The notes under the pieces are model-generated. The model did no database searches. It had not been told where the DNA came from and saw nothing but the letters and a program-made list of their open reading frames with translations. From assembly GCA_016839405.1 (NCBI GenBank), contig JAEOUJ010000430.1:1-9366 (forward strand): a DNA stretch of 9,366 nt, in the 5' to 3' direction. Below are positions 1 through 7,524 of the stretch, piece after piece. The translations under genes were made by a program, and so were the position numbers. Source of the DNA: Candidatus Gerdarchaeota archaeon. GTDB taxonomy: Archaea; Asgardarchaeota; Heimdallarchaeia; JABLTI01. Positions within the stretch are counted from its first letter, which is position 1, and each line of letters starts with the position of its first letter.

Positions 1-1056
1 ACTAATTATGACTATCTTTTTGGACTACCAGAAGCATCCCTAACAGAAACAATTTATGATAATGAAAATAATTGTCTTTTTATTGGAACTACAAAAGGAG
101 TTTATCTTTTCAATCTTACATCAGAAGAAGTTGAAAAATCATACACAACTAATGATGAATTAACAGACAATAATACAAGATCACTCTTTTATTTAAAAGA
201 TAATAATGAATTATATATCGGAACAAATAATGGATTAAATATTATTAATCTTCAAACAGATGAAATTAGAATTTATCCAGAATTAAATTTTAGGATTAAT
301 GCAATGGATTATGATAATAAGAGTAACAAGTTATACTTGGGAACACTCAATCATTTGAAGATATTTGACATCCAAACACAAACTATTCAATCCTTAGATT
401 TAATTGAAGAAGATTTTCTCGACAAAAATGTTTATACACTCGAGAGACATATAACGGATGATCTCCTTTTTGTTGGAACAGCATACGGTTTGTATATAGT
501 TGATATAAATAAAATGACTGTAGAAAAGCATTTCACATATGAAAATTCAAAACTTACAGATAATCTTATTGATGATTTATATTTCGATCAAGAATCTGAA
601 AAACTCTTCATAGCGAATCTAGGAGTAGTGATTTTTGATTATAAACATGATTTTTGGATAAATCTTAATGATGCTTATCTCATTGAGGAAGAATTATTTT
701 TAGTTTACATTGAAGATTTAGAACTTAGCGATAATATTCTTTATTTTGTTGCACCATACTTAGGCTTTTATATAATTAACATGGTTGATACGGATATAGA
801 TGGTATAGAGGATTGTTTTGAGGATTGGATATTTGGAACAAATCCAATGTTATATGATACAGATCAGGATGGATATAGTGATGGCATTGAACTCTGGGAA
901 GGAACTGATCCCTTGGATCCCAATTCATTTCCTAAAAATCGACTTGAAAGACGGATAATTTTTCTTATTGTTCTTCTAGCAACTTTATTTTTTATTTTGT
1001 TATTAGTTACTAGCTTATATTTAATAAGAACAAAATATCAAATCACAAATATGTAA
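1..1056 (+). CDS. Membrane-anchored beta-propeller protein with calcium-binding repeats, 5'-truncated
   Basis: The reading frame is open from base 1, so the true start lies upstream; 351 residues are visible. An internal ATG at 304 is in frame, but the propeller repeats run straight through it, so it is not the start. About six blade signatures of the type hhGTxxGlhhhd are visible (FIGTTKGVYLF, YIGTNNGLNII, YLGTLNHLKIF, FVGTAYGLYIV and two weaker ones). They resemble the Reg_prop-type propeller found in sensor ectodomains. Two DxDxDGxxD repeats follow at residues 263-300, each with a GTNP/GTDP turn, then a hydrophobic helix at about 319-343 and a nine-residue tail. I infer an extracellular propeller held on the membrane by its C-terminus. 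The basic stretch KNRLERR just before the helix makes topology by charge ambiguous. Any kinase-like output domain is absent from this end. The ligand is unknown. Confidence 0.8.
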   Translation, partial: TNYDYLFGLPEASLTETIYDNENNCLFIGTTKGVYLFNLTSEEVEKSYTTNDELTDNNTRSLFYLKDNNELYIGTNNGLNIINLQTDEIRIYPELNFRINAMDYDNKSNKLYLGTLNHLKIFDIQTQTIQSLDLIEEDFLDKNVYTLERHITDDLLFVGTAYGLYIVDINKMTVEKHFTYENSKLTDNLIDDLYFDQESEKLFIANLGVVIFDYKHDFWINLNDAYLIEEELFLVYIEDLELSDNILYFVAPYLGFYIINMVDTDIDGIEDCFEDWIFGTNPMLYDTDQDGYSDGIELWEGTDPLDPNSFPKNRLERRIIFLIVLLATLFFILLLVTSLYLIRTKYQITNM

Positions 1057-1062
1057 GATATA

Positions 1063-1072
1063 TTTTTATATT
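1063..1072 (+). promoter_or_regulatory. Possible archaeal TATA box before the protease gene
   Basis: The bases TTTTTATATT lie in the 61-base gap between the propeller and protease genes. A transcription start about 25 bases downstream would leave a short leader containing the Shine-Dalgarno GGAG at 1104-1107. In DNA this AT-rich such a match is weak evidence, and read-through from the upstream gene is equally possible. Confidence 0.35.
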
Positions 1073-1117
1073 GAATTATGTAGCTTTTTACAAACATAAC
1101 AAAGGAGAGTTATTTTT

Positions 1118-4100
1118 ATGAGAAGGATATTAGTAAGATATAAGTTTAAGATATTACTATGTTTAGTTTTTTTATTGGGAATTTTTATTCTTCCAAATAT
1201 TAAATTTAATAACGTAAATGCCCAAAGTGCATCAGTTATTATAAAGGAAAAAATAATTCTAAATGATAATAAATTGGATGGTGATGAAATCATTGATTCA
1301 ATTAGCTCAATGATTATTAATAAAATTAGAAAATCAAATGAAATAATTGAACCAATAACAATCAATCTACCAAACTCCCCTCCTCCACCATCAGATCCAT
1401 TTTATTATTTGGACACGAATTTAGAAAATTATTTTAACTTGCAATTAATTCATGATTTTTCAAATGGTGTATTTGGTCCAAATGGTTATACAGGCAATGG
1501 TGTAACTATTGCAGTTCTTGATGCCAGTGTAGCTTATAATCATCCTTATTTTTCAACAGGTTATGATTCATTACAACATTCATACATAATTACTAGTGAA
1601 CTAGGGACTGCTGAAACGCCTTCTGTTATTGAAGGTGATTATCAAGAACATGCTACTGCTTGTGCAAGCATAATTAAGCAAATTGCTCCTAAAGCTAACA
1701 TTATTTCTGTTGGTCCAAGAGGTGGAGTAAGTAATACTGAAAATAGCTTGGGGGTATTTGAGTGGTTATTAAATAACTATGATAGTTATAATATAAAAAT
1801 CGTTTCGAGAAGTATGAGTTACAGCGGTTATAAAACAACTCCACCAGAATTTGGTCGTGCAGAACAAATAATAAAATACCTAAGTGGTAATGGTCCGAGT
1901 CCTATAACAGGACTATATATTCCAGAGGGAGAAGAAATTCTTTTTGTATTTTCTTCTGGAAATAACTACAATACATATACAGGTTATGGTATTAGCTGGC
2001 CAGGTAGTTTAGCTAATTTACCAAACATCATTTGTGTTGGTTATACTGATTTTGATGAATATAGAGTTCCTGCTAATGGATTGCCCTCTGGAGAATCAAT
2101 ACATAATGACGATGATACAATCAGAATGGAATGTATGGCACCAGCTGAAAATCTTTATGCATGTCTAAGCGATATTAGTGTTGGCCCTACACCAACATCG
2201 AGTAGCATTGCAACACCAATTGTAGCAGGCGCACTAGCCTTAGCACTTGAAAAATATGGAACAAGTGAAATAGAAGAAATCGAATCTCTTATTAGAGGAA
2301 AAGAAGTTAATCCCGAGGGGGATTTTTACTCAATAAATAAACCTGCACCTGAATTTACTGATGAAGAAACTGGTGAAATTGATTTCGATTTGTTAAAAAA
2401 ATATTATGGTTTTGGAATCATAAATATTGCAGGAATACTCGAATTAAAAGATTCAGATTCAGATGGTCTTACAGATTATTTTGAGTATGTTATTTGTGAT
2501 ACTGAGACCCACTATTCCCATCCACTGAATCCTTGGAGTGCAGATACAGATGAGGATTTGATGCCTGATGAATGGGAAGTTTTAAATCATCTTTGTCCAC
2601 TGTTAGATGATTCAACATTAGATCCAGATTCTGATAACTTAATGAATATAAATGAATTTGAAGCAGGAACTAATCCAAATGATTGGGATACTGATGATGA
2701 TTTACTTGGTGATGCAACAGAATTAATTGGTGTATATGTATCTGATACAAATGATCCAAATTTTTATTTATACACATGGTGCTATGGAATAGTTGTTCCC
2801 CCAAATAATATTGTACTTTTTACACAAACAAATCCATTAGATGATGATCCTGATTCAGATAATTTAACTGACAAACAAGAATGTGTTGGACATCAAATTA
2901 TTGTAACCATAACGAGAGCTAATGATATCGTTAATGAAATCAATACAATTTATAAAACAAATCCAAACTATTTTGATTCTGATTATGATGGGTTAACAGA
3001 TAATGAGGAAATTACTGGTGTAACAATTTGGACTTATGAAGATGGTGTAATTTATCAATTATTTGGTATACAAACGATTCCAGTAATTGCTGATATGGAT
3101 GGAGATGGATTGCTAGATGGAGAAGAAGTTAATGGAATCGTAGATCCCAATGATCCTGATAATCGAATTTATTCAGATCCTCGGAAATATGATACAGATA
3201 ACGATGGATTGCCTGATGGTTGGGAAATAAATAACAACCTTGATCCATTAGCTAATGATGCTACACTCGATTCTGACAATGATGATTTAACTAACTTGGA
3301 AGAATACAATTGTGGTACAAATCCTCATAATGCTGACTCTGATGAAGATGGAATGGAAGATGGTTGGGAAATAAGCTACTATCTCAATCCATTAGTTAAT
3401 GATGCATTGACTGATATTGATGGTGATAACTTGAATAACTTAGATGAATTTATACACAATTGTGATCCAACAGATGCTGATTGTGATGATGACTATCTAC
3501 TAGACGGCGATGAAATACTGACATATGGAACAGATCCTTGGGATTCTGATTCCGATAACGATGGTTTAAGCGATTATTCAGAGATATTTTGTTGTTATAC
3601 TGATCCTTTAGATGATAATTCCGATGACGACGGTTGGAATGATTATTATGAAGTAATTACTTCAGGAACTGATCCAAATCTAGCTGATACGGATAATGAC
3701 GGAATTTTAGACCATCTAGAACAAAACTATAATACCAATCCTCTAATACCTGATTGTGACTATGATGGTTTGTTGGATGGGGAAGAAGTAAACACTTACT
3801 TAACAGATCCAACAAAGGATGATAGCGATTTTGATGGCTTAGAAGATCTGGAAGAGGTAACACTCGGTTCAGATGGTTATTACACAGATCCAAATGATTC
3901 AGATTCTGATAATGATGGGCTTTATGATGCACAAGAAGCTACATATGGTAGCAATCCCAATTATTCTGATAGTGATAGTGATGGCTTGAACGATGGTGAT
4001 GAAGTAAATACCCATTCCACTGATCCTACAGATTCAGATAGTGATAATGATGGTTTAAGTGATTTAGAGGAAGTGACTTCCGGTTCTGATGGTTATATTA

Positions 4101-4741
4101 CTAATCCAAACAACTTTGATTCTGATAATGACGGTCTAGATGATCTTGAAGAAGTAGCCTTTGGTTCAGATGGTTATAAAACCAATCCAATTGATCCAGA
4201 TTCTGATGATGATGGTTTAAATGATGGACAGGAGGATACTTACAATACTAATCCCAATGATGTTGATAGCGATAATGATGGTTTGAATGATTATTATGAG
4301 ATATATAGTTCCAATACAAATCCCAATGATTCAGATGATGACAATGATGGTTGGAACGATGGTTTTGAAGTTTATATTTCTGGAACCAATCCTAAAAAAG
4401 CTGATACCGATAGCGATGGATTAACGGATAAAAATGAGTACAATTACTGGAAGTACACTCGCGGACGAACCACATCCCAAGCTTATGCCTATTGTAAAGA
4501 TAGCGATGTTGACAATGATAACATGAAAGATGGCACAGAGTTAGCTGTTGGGTGTGATCCCTTAGATAATGACACAGATAATGATGGTTTATACGATGGT
4601 AGCGAAGACCTCTATTATGACACTGACCCAACTGATTATGACTCTGATAATGATGGCTATTCCGATGGAGAAGAAGTAGCTGCAGGTTCAGATCCCAATG
4701 ATCCCAATGATACACCAAGTGGTGGTGGTTTCGGGTGGTGA
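1118..4741 (+). CDS. Secreted subtilisin-like (S8) serine protease with a long calcium-binding repeat tail
   Basis: This 1207-residue protein is predicted to be exported and to cleave proteins outside the cell. Residues 1-36 form a signal peptide: basic start, hydrophobic core, and NVNAQS at the likely cleavage zone. A putative pro-region runs to about 85, followed by a proline-rich linker (PPPPSDP). The S8 domain spans about 95-440. The catalytic residues are Asp135 (IAVLDAS), His178 (QEHATACAS) and Ser363 (SSSIATPIVAG), with oxyanion Asn282 (SSGNN). All are present, although the motifs are divergent: the usual GHGTHVAG is QEHATACAS and GTSMATP is SSSIATP. From residue 445 onward the protein is about 28 DxDxDGxxDxxE repeats of the thrombospondin-3/calcium-binding type. 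It ends in a glycine-rich GGGFGW with no membrane helix. The start is supported by GGAG ten bases upstream. The substrate is unknown. It may be released, or held on the surface through the repeats. Confidence 0.9.
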   Translation: MRRILVRYKFKILLCLVFLLGIFILPNIKFNNVNAQSASVIIKEKIILNDNKLDGDEIIDSISSMIINKIRKSNEIIEPITINLPNSPPPPSDPFYYLDTNLENYFNLQLIHDFSNGVFGPNGYTGNGVTIAVLDASVAYNHPYFSTGYDSLQHSYIITSELGTAETPSVIEGDYQEHATACASIIKQIAPKANIISVGPRGGVSNTENSLGVFEWLLNNYDSYNIKIVSRSMSYSGYKTTPPEFGRAEQIIKYLSGNGPSPITGLYIPEGEEILFVFSSGNNYNTYTGYGISWPGSLANLPNIICVGYTDFDEYRVPANGLPSGESIHNDDDTIRMECMAPAENLYACLSDISVGPTPTSSSIATPIVAGALALALEKYGTSEIEEIESLIRGKEVNPEGDFYSINKPAPEFTDEETGEIDFDLLKKYYGFGIINIAGILELKDSDSDGLTDYFEYVICDTETHYSHPLNPWSADTDEDLMPDEWEVLNHLCPLLDDSTLDPDSDNLMNINEFEAGTNPNDWDTDDDLLGDATELIGVYVSDTNDPNFYLYTWCYGIVVPPNNIVLFTQTNPLDDDPDSDNLTDKQECVGHQIIVTITRANDIVNEINTIYKTNPNYFDSDYDGLTDNEEITGVTIWTYEDGVIYQLFGIQTIPVIADMDGDGLLDGEEVNGIVDPNDPDNRIYSDPRKYDTDNDGLPDGWEINNNLDPLANDATLDSDNDDLTNLEEYNCGTNPHNADSDEDGMEDGWEISYYLNPLVNDALTDIDGDNLNNLDEFIHNCDPTDADCDDDYLLDGDEILTYGTDPWDSDSDNDGLSDYSEIFCCYTDPLDDNSDDDGWNDYYEVITSGTDPNLADTDNDGILDHLEQNYNTNPLIPDCDYDGLLDGEEVNTYLTDPTKDDSDFDGLEDLEEVTLGSDGYYTDPNDSDSDNDGLYDAQEATYGSNPNYSDSDSDGLNDGDEVNTHSTDPTDSDSDNDGLSDLEEVTSGSDGYITNPNNFDSDNDGLDDLEEVAFGSDGYKTNPIDPDSDDDGLNDGQEDTYNTNPNDVDSDNDGLNDYYEIYSSNTNPNDSDDDNDGWNDGFEVYISGTNPKKADTDSDGLTDKNEYNYWKYTRGRTTSQAYAYCKDSDVDNDNMKDGTELAVGCDPLDNDTDNDGLYDGSEDLYYDTDPTDYDSDNDGYSDGEEVAAGSDPNDPNDTPSGGGFGW
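2450..4702 (+). repeat. In-frame array of about 28 calcium-binding (TSP3-like) repeats
   Basis: The coding sequence repeats a unit with the core D-[ST]-D-x-D-G-[LW]-x-D-x-x-E, followed by a variable arm and often a [TS]-[ND]-P turn. I counted about 28 cores between residues 445 and 1195. Early units are degenerate and irregularly spaced, one with a long insert near residues 535-575. Later units are close to uniform and spaced about 18-30 residues apart. At DNA level the core recurs as variants of gattctgataatgatggt, with many synonymous differences, so the array is old or selected at protein level. Such acidic loops bind calcium and form a stiff rod in known TSP3 proteins. That role here is inferred. 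Confidence 0.9.
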
Positions 4742-4761
4742 ATAACTCACCATCTAAAATC

Positions 4762-4783
4762 TTTCTTTTTTTATTAATTTTTT
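4762..4783 (+). terminator. T-rich archaeal-type terminator after the protease gene
   Basis: Two T-tracts (4762-4772, interrupted by one C, and 4778-4783) begin about 20 bases after the protease stop codon. Archaeal RNA polymerase terminates at U-rich stretches without needing a hairpin, and no convincing stem is visible here. The site separates the surface-protein genes from the winged-helix/Cas1 block. Confidence 0.5.
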
Positions 4784-4837
4784 AGTAATATTTTAACTTA
4801 AATTAGAATAACTAATAGAAAACTCCTTTTTGTACTT

Positions 4838-4845
4838 TTTAAATA
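4838..4845 (+). promoter_or_regulatory. Candidate TATA box for the Cas1-like operon
   Basis: TTTAAATA matches the archaeal TATA consensus and sits 52 bases before the start codon at 4897. A transcription start about 25 bases downstream (near 4868) would give a leader of about 30 bases holding the weak Shine-Dalgarno AGGAA at 4882-4886. It is the best promoter match in the 155-base gap after the terminator. No clear purine-rich BRE precedes it. Confidence 0.45.
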
Positions 4846-4896
4846 AAATCCATCAATAATGTTTGAACCGACATAAATTATAGGAACGATATATTA

Positions 4897-5577
4897 ATGT
4901 GTAAAGAACAACTCAGTAGTTTTTCATCTACTGAACAATCTGTTGTCATGTATTTTATAAAATTGAAACTAGATTATAACCTAGCTACTTTTTCTTTAGG
5001 TCAAAAACAGCTAGCAAAAATATTATACCGACATGAGAATTCCATTACAAATGCTTTAAGCTCTTTAGAAAAAAAAGGTTGGATTGCCCGAGAAAAGGCA
5101 GGAAAAAAGATGATTATAACCTTTACTCCTCCCGCCAAAGAACTACCAAGATTGTTATGTTTCTTTTCTGATGATGTTTCATACTCTTTAGCAAATCTAA
5201 ATCGTATTGAAGAATTGCAAAAAATTATTTCAAAATTGCTACTAGAACGCGATAGATTACAAAAAGAATTAGATAATCGATTGAAAATTGATTCTAAAGT
5301 AAATGAGTTTATTTCTCAAATTACTGATGAGCAAATCTATGAATTCATTGATATCCTCTCCGAAAAAATAGGAAATGTTTTTGACAATAGTTCTTTAGAT
5401 GAGAAAATCTTTATTGCTATTCGCCTTTTCCAAGAGAGAGTTGGATTAGTAGTACCAGCTATTACACAAGAGAAAATAGTTCAACAAAATGATCCATATA
5501 AAAGATTTGGTGATTGGAAACCATCAGCTGTAAAAAAAGGAGCTGATTTAGTAAAACCTTTTTTTGATGATGATTAG
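4897..5577 (+). CDS. Winged-helix DNA-binding protein with coiled coil, first gene of the Cas1-like operon
   Basis: The 226-residue protein has no signal peptide or membrane helix. Residues about 10-78 look like a winged helix-turn-helix: a helix (TEQSVVMYFIKLKL), an HTH pair (GQKQLAKILYRHENSITNALSSLEKKGWI), then a basic beta wing (REKAGKKMIITF) as in MarR/GntR-like folds. Residues about 100-135 form a charged amphipathic helix, probably a coiled coil for dimerisation. The remainder is helical and ends in an acidic PFFDDD. I do not recognise a named family. The stop codon lies nine bases before the start of the Cas1-like gene, so the two are almost certainly co-transcribed. It could be the operon's repressor or a DNA-targeting subunit working with the Cas1-like protein; the sequence does not decide. 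Confidence 0.75.
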   Translation: MCKEQLSSFSSTEQSVVMYFIKLKLDYNLATFSLGQKQLAKILYRHENSITNALSSLEKKGWIAREKAGKKMIITFTPPAKELPRLLCFFSDDVSYSLANLNRIEELQKIISKLLLERDRLQKELDNRLKIDSKVNEFISQITDEQIYEFIDILSEKIGNVFDNSSLDEKIFIAIRLFQERVGLVVPAITQEKIVQQNDPYKRFGDWKPSAVKKGADLVKPFFDDD

Positions 5578-5586
5578 GGGATAGTA

Positions 5587-7524
5587 ATGGCAGTAGCTGA
5601 TTTGCAAGGAAAAATACTGGAAACAATCCGTGTACATACTGGTTATTATCCAATACAAACTCAAGAAATAGCTAAAAAACTAGAAATTACAATTCAAACA
5701 GCACATAAAGGATTGAAAATACTTCGTAATAAGAATCTAATTAAAACTCGTAATTTCAATTGGAGTAGAGGTGCTAAACATTTTCATATTTTAGCATCCA
5801 ATGATTGGCCACCCTTTCTTTTCAATACTTGTGGTAATTGTCACAATAAAAGCACTATCAAAACTTGTATTTTTCATCATGAGCTTTATAATCAAAATCA
5901 AACTTGTGATTTGACAAGGATTGGTGTTAAGGTTGCTCATAGTACTGTTGCTTGCCCTTGGTTTATTCCTCGAGTAGGTAGAAGAATGAAGATGGTTTTA
6001 CAAGATTTCTTAAATAAAGCGACACAAATTAAAAAGGAAGATACGGTTAATGAATCGGTTTATTCTAGTCTTATAGATCTAGAAGAATTTAGTTCTGAAT
6101 CTACTCTTGATCAAATACTACCAAAATATTATTGTCTTTTTTGTCATTATCCACTTAATCTACTAGGATATGGTTTTATTCCTCAACTAGGTAGTTCAGT
6201 TATTCGCTGTCAGAATTGCGAATCATTGTATAAATTACTTTATGATGAAAAAGAAAACAAATGGTTTGTTTATTTTGCTGAAGAAAGAGGTGATGTATAT
6301 CGACAGCACTTTCATGATTTAGCGGGTGAACCATCATTAGTTGATTCATACTCAAGCACTCAATATGGCATTGTTATCCCTGGTGAAGGTCATTTTATAC
6401 TTGATAAAGTAGCAGAAGTTATTATCATTGATAATTGGATTGGTAAATTAAGTGAAATGGATTACATTGTTACTAGAAGTAAAAAAGATTATTATGATCT
6501 AATGATAAGTTTAGAAAAGGACTATTCACACATAACAATCATTAATGGTGAAGAGGAATTGATAAGCCCTCCACCAACCCTACAAGAAATAGGTATACTC
6601 CTGCTTTTAAGGAAATCACAACTACTAAACAAAAGCTTTTGTCATGCAACTATTAGTAGTAGAAAAACTGTTTTGAATGCTATTGAGGGATTAGTTTCAG
6701 AAAAATTAAGAAAAAAAGGAATTCGTATAATAAACAAGCAATTAACAAAACTTCAAAAATTATCAACTCTTCCACCAAAAGCTTGGAATAATCTAGATAT
6801 GCATGCTGCTAATGCTATGTGGCAACCTATAGCTGAATTGGTTAAAGAAGAAGGTTTTGATTTTCCAGGTCGAGGATTAGGTCGTTGGGTTAAAGATGTT
6901 TTCAAACCTTATGCTTTTAGTTATGGATATTCAGAAATTGATGCAATAATTAATGCTCTTTTTAAAAAAATTAGAATTATTATTCAAAGATATTGTTCTA
7001 AGATTAATCTTTGTTGGGATGGTTTGCCAGGTTTTTGTCACAAGCAAACACATGGTGGTACATTTGATTTTATTTTGGATTTACTTGAACCATTTAAATT
7101 AGCAACTTTACCTTTTCTTTGTAATTGTATTCATATAGGAGAGTTACAACCTGAAGATGTTTCTTACATTTATGGTCGTCGTAGACAACCGATTTATTAC
7201 ATACCAATTGAGGGGGTACTAGATAAACAATTAACAGAATTATGTGATAAAATTCTTAATAGCTCAGCTTTTGGAAATTCTCTTTTAAGAGATATTGAAA
7301 ATTATTTTACTCGAATAAAGTTTAGTTTACAAGATTTAATTAATAAAAGTAATAATTATTTTATAACTCATCATGATCAGAAATTTACTTTGTGGAGTGT
7401 TTTATATTATCAGATATGGCAGTTTTTATCAGAAGAACAGAAAAGTAATTTGTACACATTTCTAAAAAAGGTTTTGTTTGAAATAAACTTAGAACCTTAT
7501 ACTTTAGGAGGAGGAGATATCTAG
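5587..7524 (+). CDS. Cas1-family integrase-like protein with N-terminal winged helix and zinc modules
   Basis: Cas1 is the metal-dependent integrase of CRISPR adaptation and of casposons. This 645-residue protein is about twice the usual length. Residues 6-70 are a winged helix. A Cys/His cluster follows (C82, C85, C94, C107, H118, C123), then a zinc ribbon (C183xxC186, C208xxC211). Residues about 258-325 fit the Cas1 N-terminal beta domain. The helical domain starts near 330. It contains NAIEGLVSEKL with E367, a segment EIDAIINALFKKI like the Cas1 Asn/Leu helix, GLPGFCH with H485, and FILDLLEPFK with D498 and E501. This matches the Cas1 pattern EG...GFLH...DLMEPFR. The spacing from H485 to D498 is 13 and to E501 three more, near normal; E367 to H485 is 118 against about 65 in typical Cas1, so some 50 residues are inserted. 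No cas2 or other cas gene is adjacent. I infer a stand-alone Cas1 integrase that uses its extra domains for DNA choice. Confidence 0.75.
   Translation: MAVADLQGKILETIRVHTGYYPIQTQEIAKKLEITIQTAHKGLKILRNKNLIKTRNFNWSRGAKHFHILASNDWPPFLFNTCGNCHNKSTIKTCIFHHELYNQNQTCDLTRIGVKVAHSTVACPWFIPRVGRRMKMVLQDFLNKATQIKKEDTVNESVYSSLIDLEEFSSESTLDQILPKYYCLFCHYPLNLLGYGFIPQLGSSVIRCQNCESLYKLLYDEKENKWFVYFAEERGDVYRQHFHDLAGEPSLVDSYSSTQYGIVIPGEGHFILDKVAEVIIIDNWIGKLSEMDYIVTRSKKDYYDLMISLEKDYSHITIINGEEELISPPPTLQEIGILLLLRKSQLLNKSFCHATISSRKTVLNAIEGLVSEKLRKKGIRIINKQLTKLQKLSTLPPKAWNNLDMHAANAMWQPIAELVKEEGFDFPGRGLGRWVKDVFKPYAFSYGYSEIDAIINALFKKIRIIIQRYCSKINLCWDGLPGFCHKQTHGGTFDFILDLLEPFKLATLPFLCNCIHIGELQPEDVSYIYGRRRQPIYYIPIEGVLDKQLTELCDKILNSSAFGNSLLRDIENYFTRIKFSLQDLINKSNNYFITHHDQKFTLWSVLYYQIWQFLSEEQKSNLYTFLKKVLFEINLEPYTLGGGDI
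7507..7516 (+). promoter_or_regulatory. Strong Shine-Dalgarno that fixes the TTG start of the next gene
   Basis: GGAGGAGGAG lies inside the last codons of the Cas1-like gene, where it encodes the Gly-Gly-Gly stretch. It sits about 8-12 bases before the TTG at 7525, which directly follows the TAG at 7522-7524. It is the strongest ribosome site in the window and supports TTG over the downstream in-frame ATG at 7582. It also implies translation coupled to the Cas1-like gene. Confidence 0.75.

Noticed and set aside
304..1056. Treating the ATG at 304 as the start of a complete 250-residue protein
   Set aside because: The frame is open to base 1 and encodes two further propeller blades upstream of 304, and no ribosome site precedes that ATG.
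1066..1365. Reverse-strand frame with hydrophobic stretches over the protease start
   Set aside because: It is antisense to the signal-peptide and pro-region codons of the protease and has no independent support.
2450..4702. Regularly recurring DNA motif that could suggest a CRISPR array near a Cas1-like gene
   Set aside because: The repeats are in frame, differ by many synonymous changes, vary in spacing and encode DxDxDGxxDxxE calcium-binding units. They are protein repeats, not CRISPR repeats with unique spacers.
3657..4718. Reverse-strand open frames opposite the protease repeat region
   Set aside because: They are His/Leu/Asn-rich antisense images of the Asp-rich repeats, with no ribosome site or recognisable domain.
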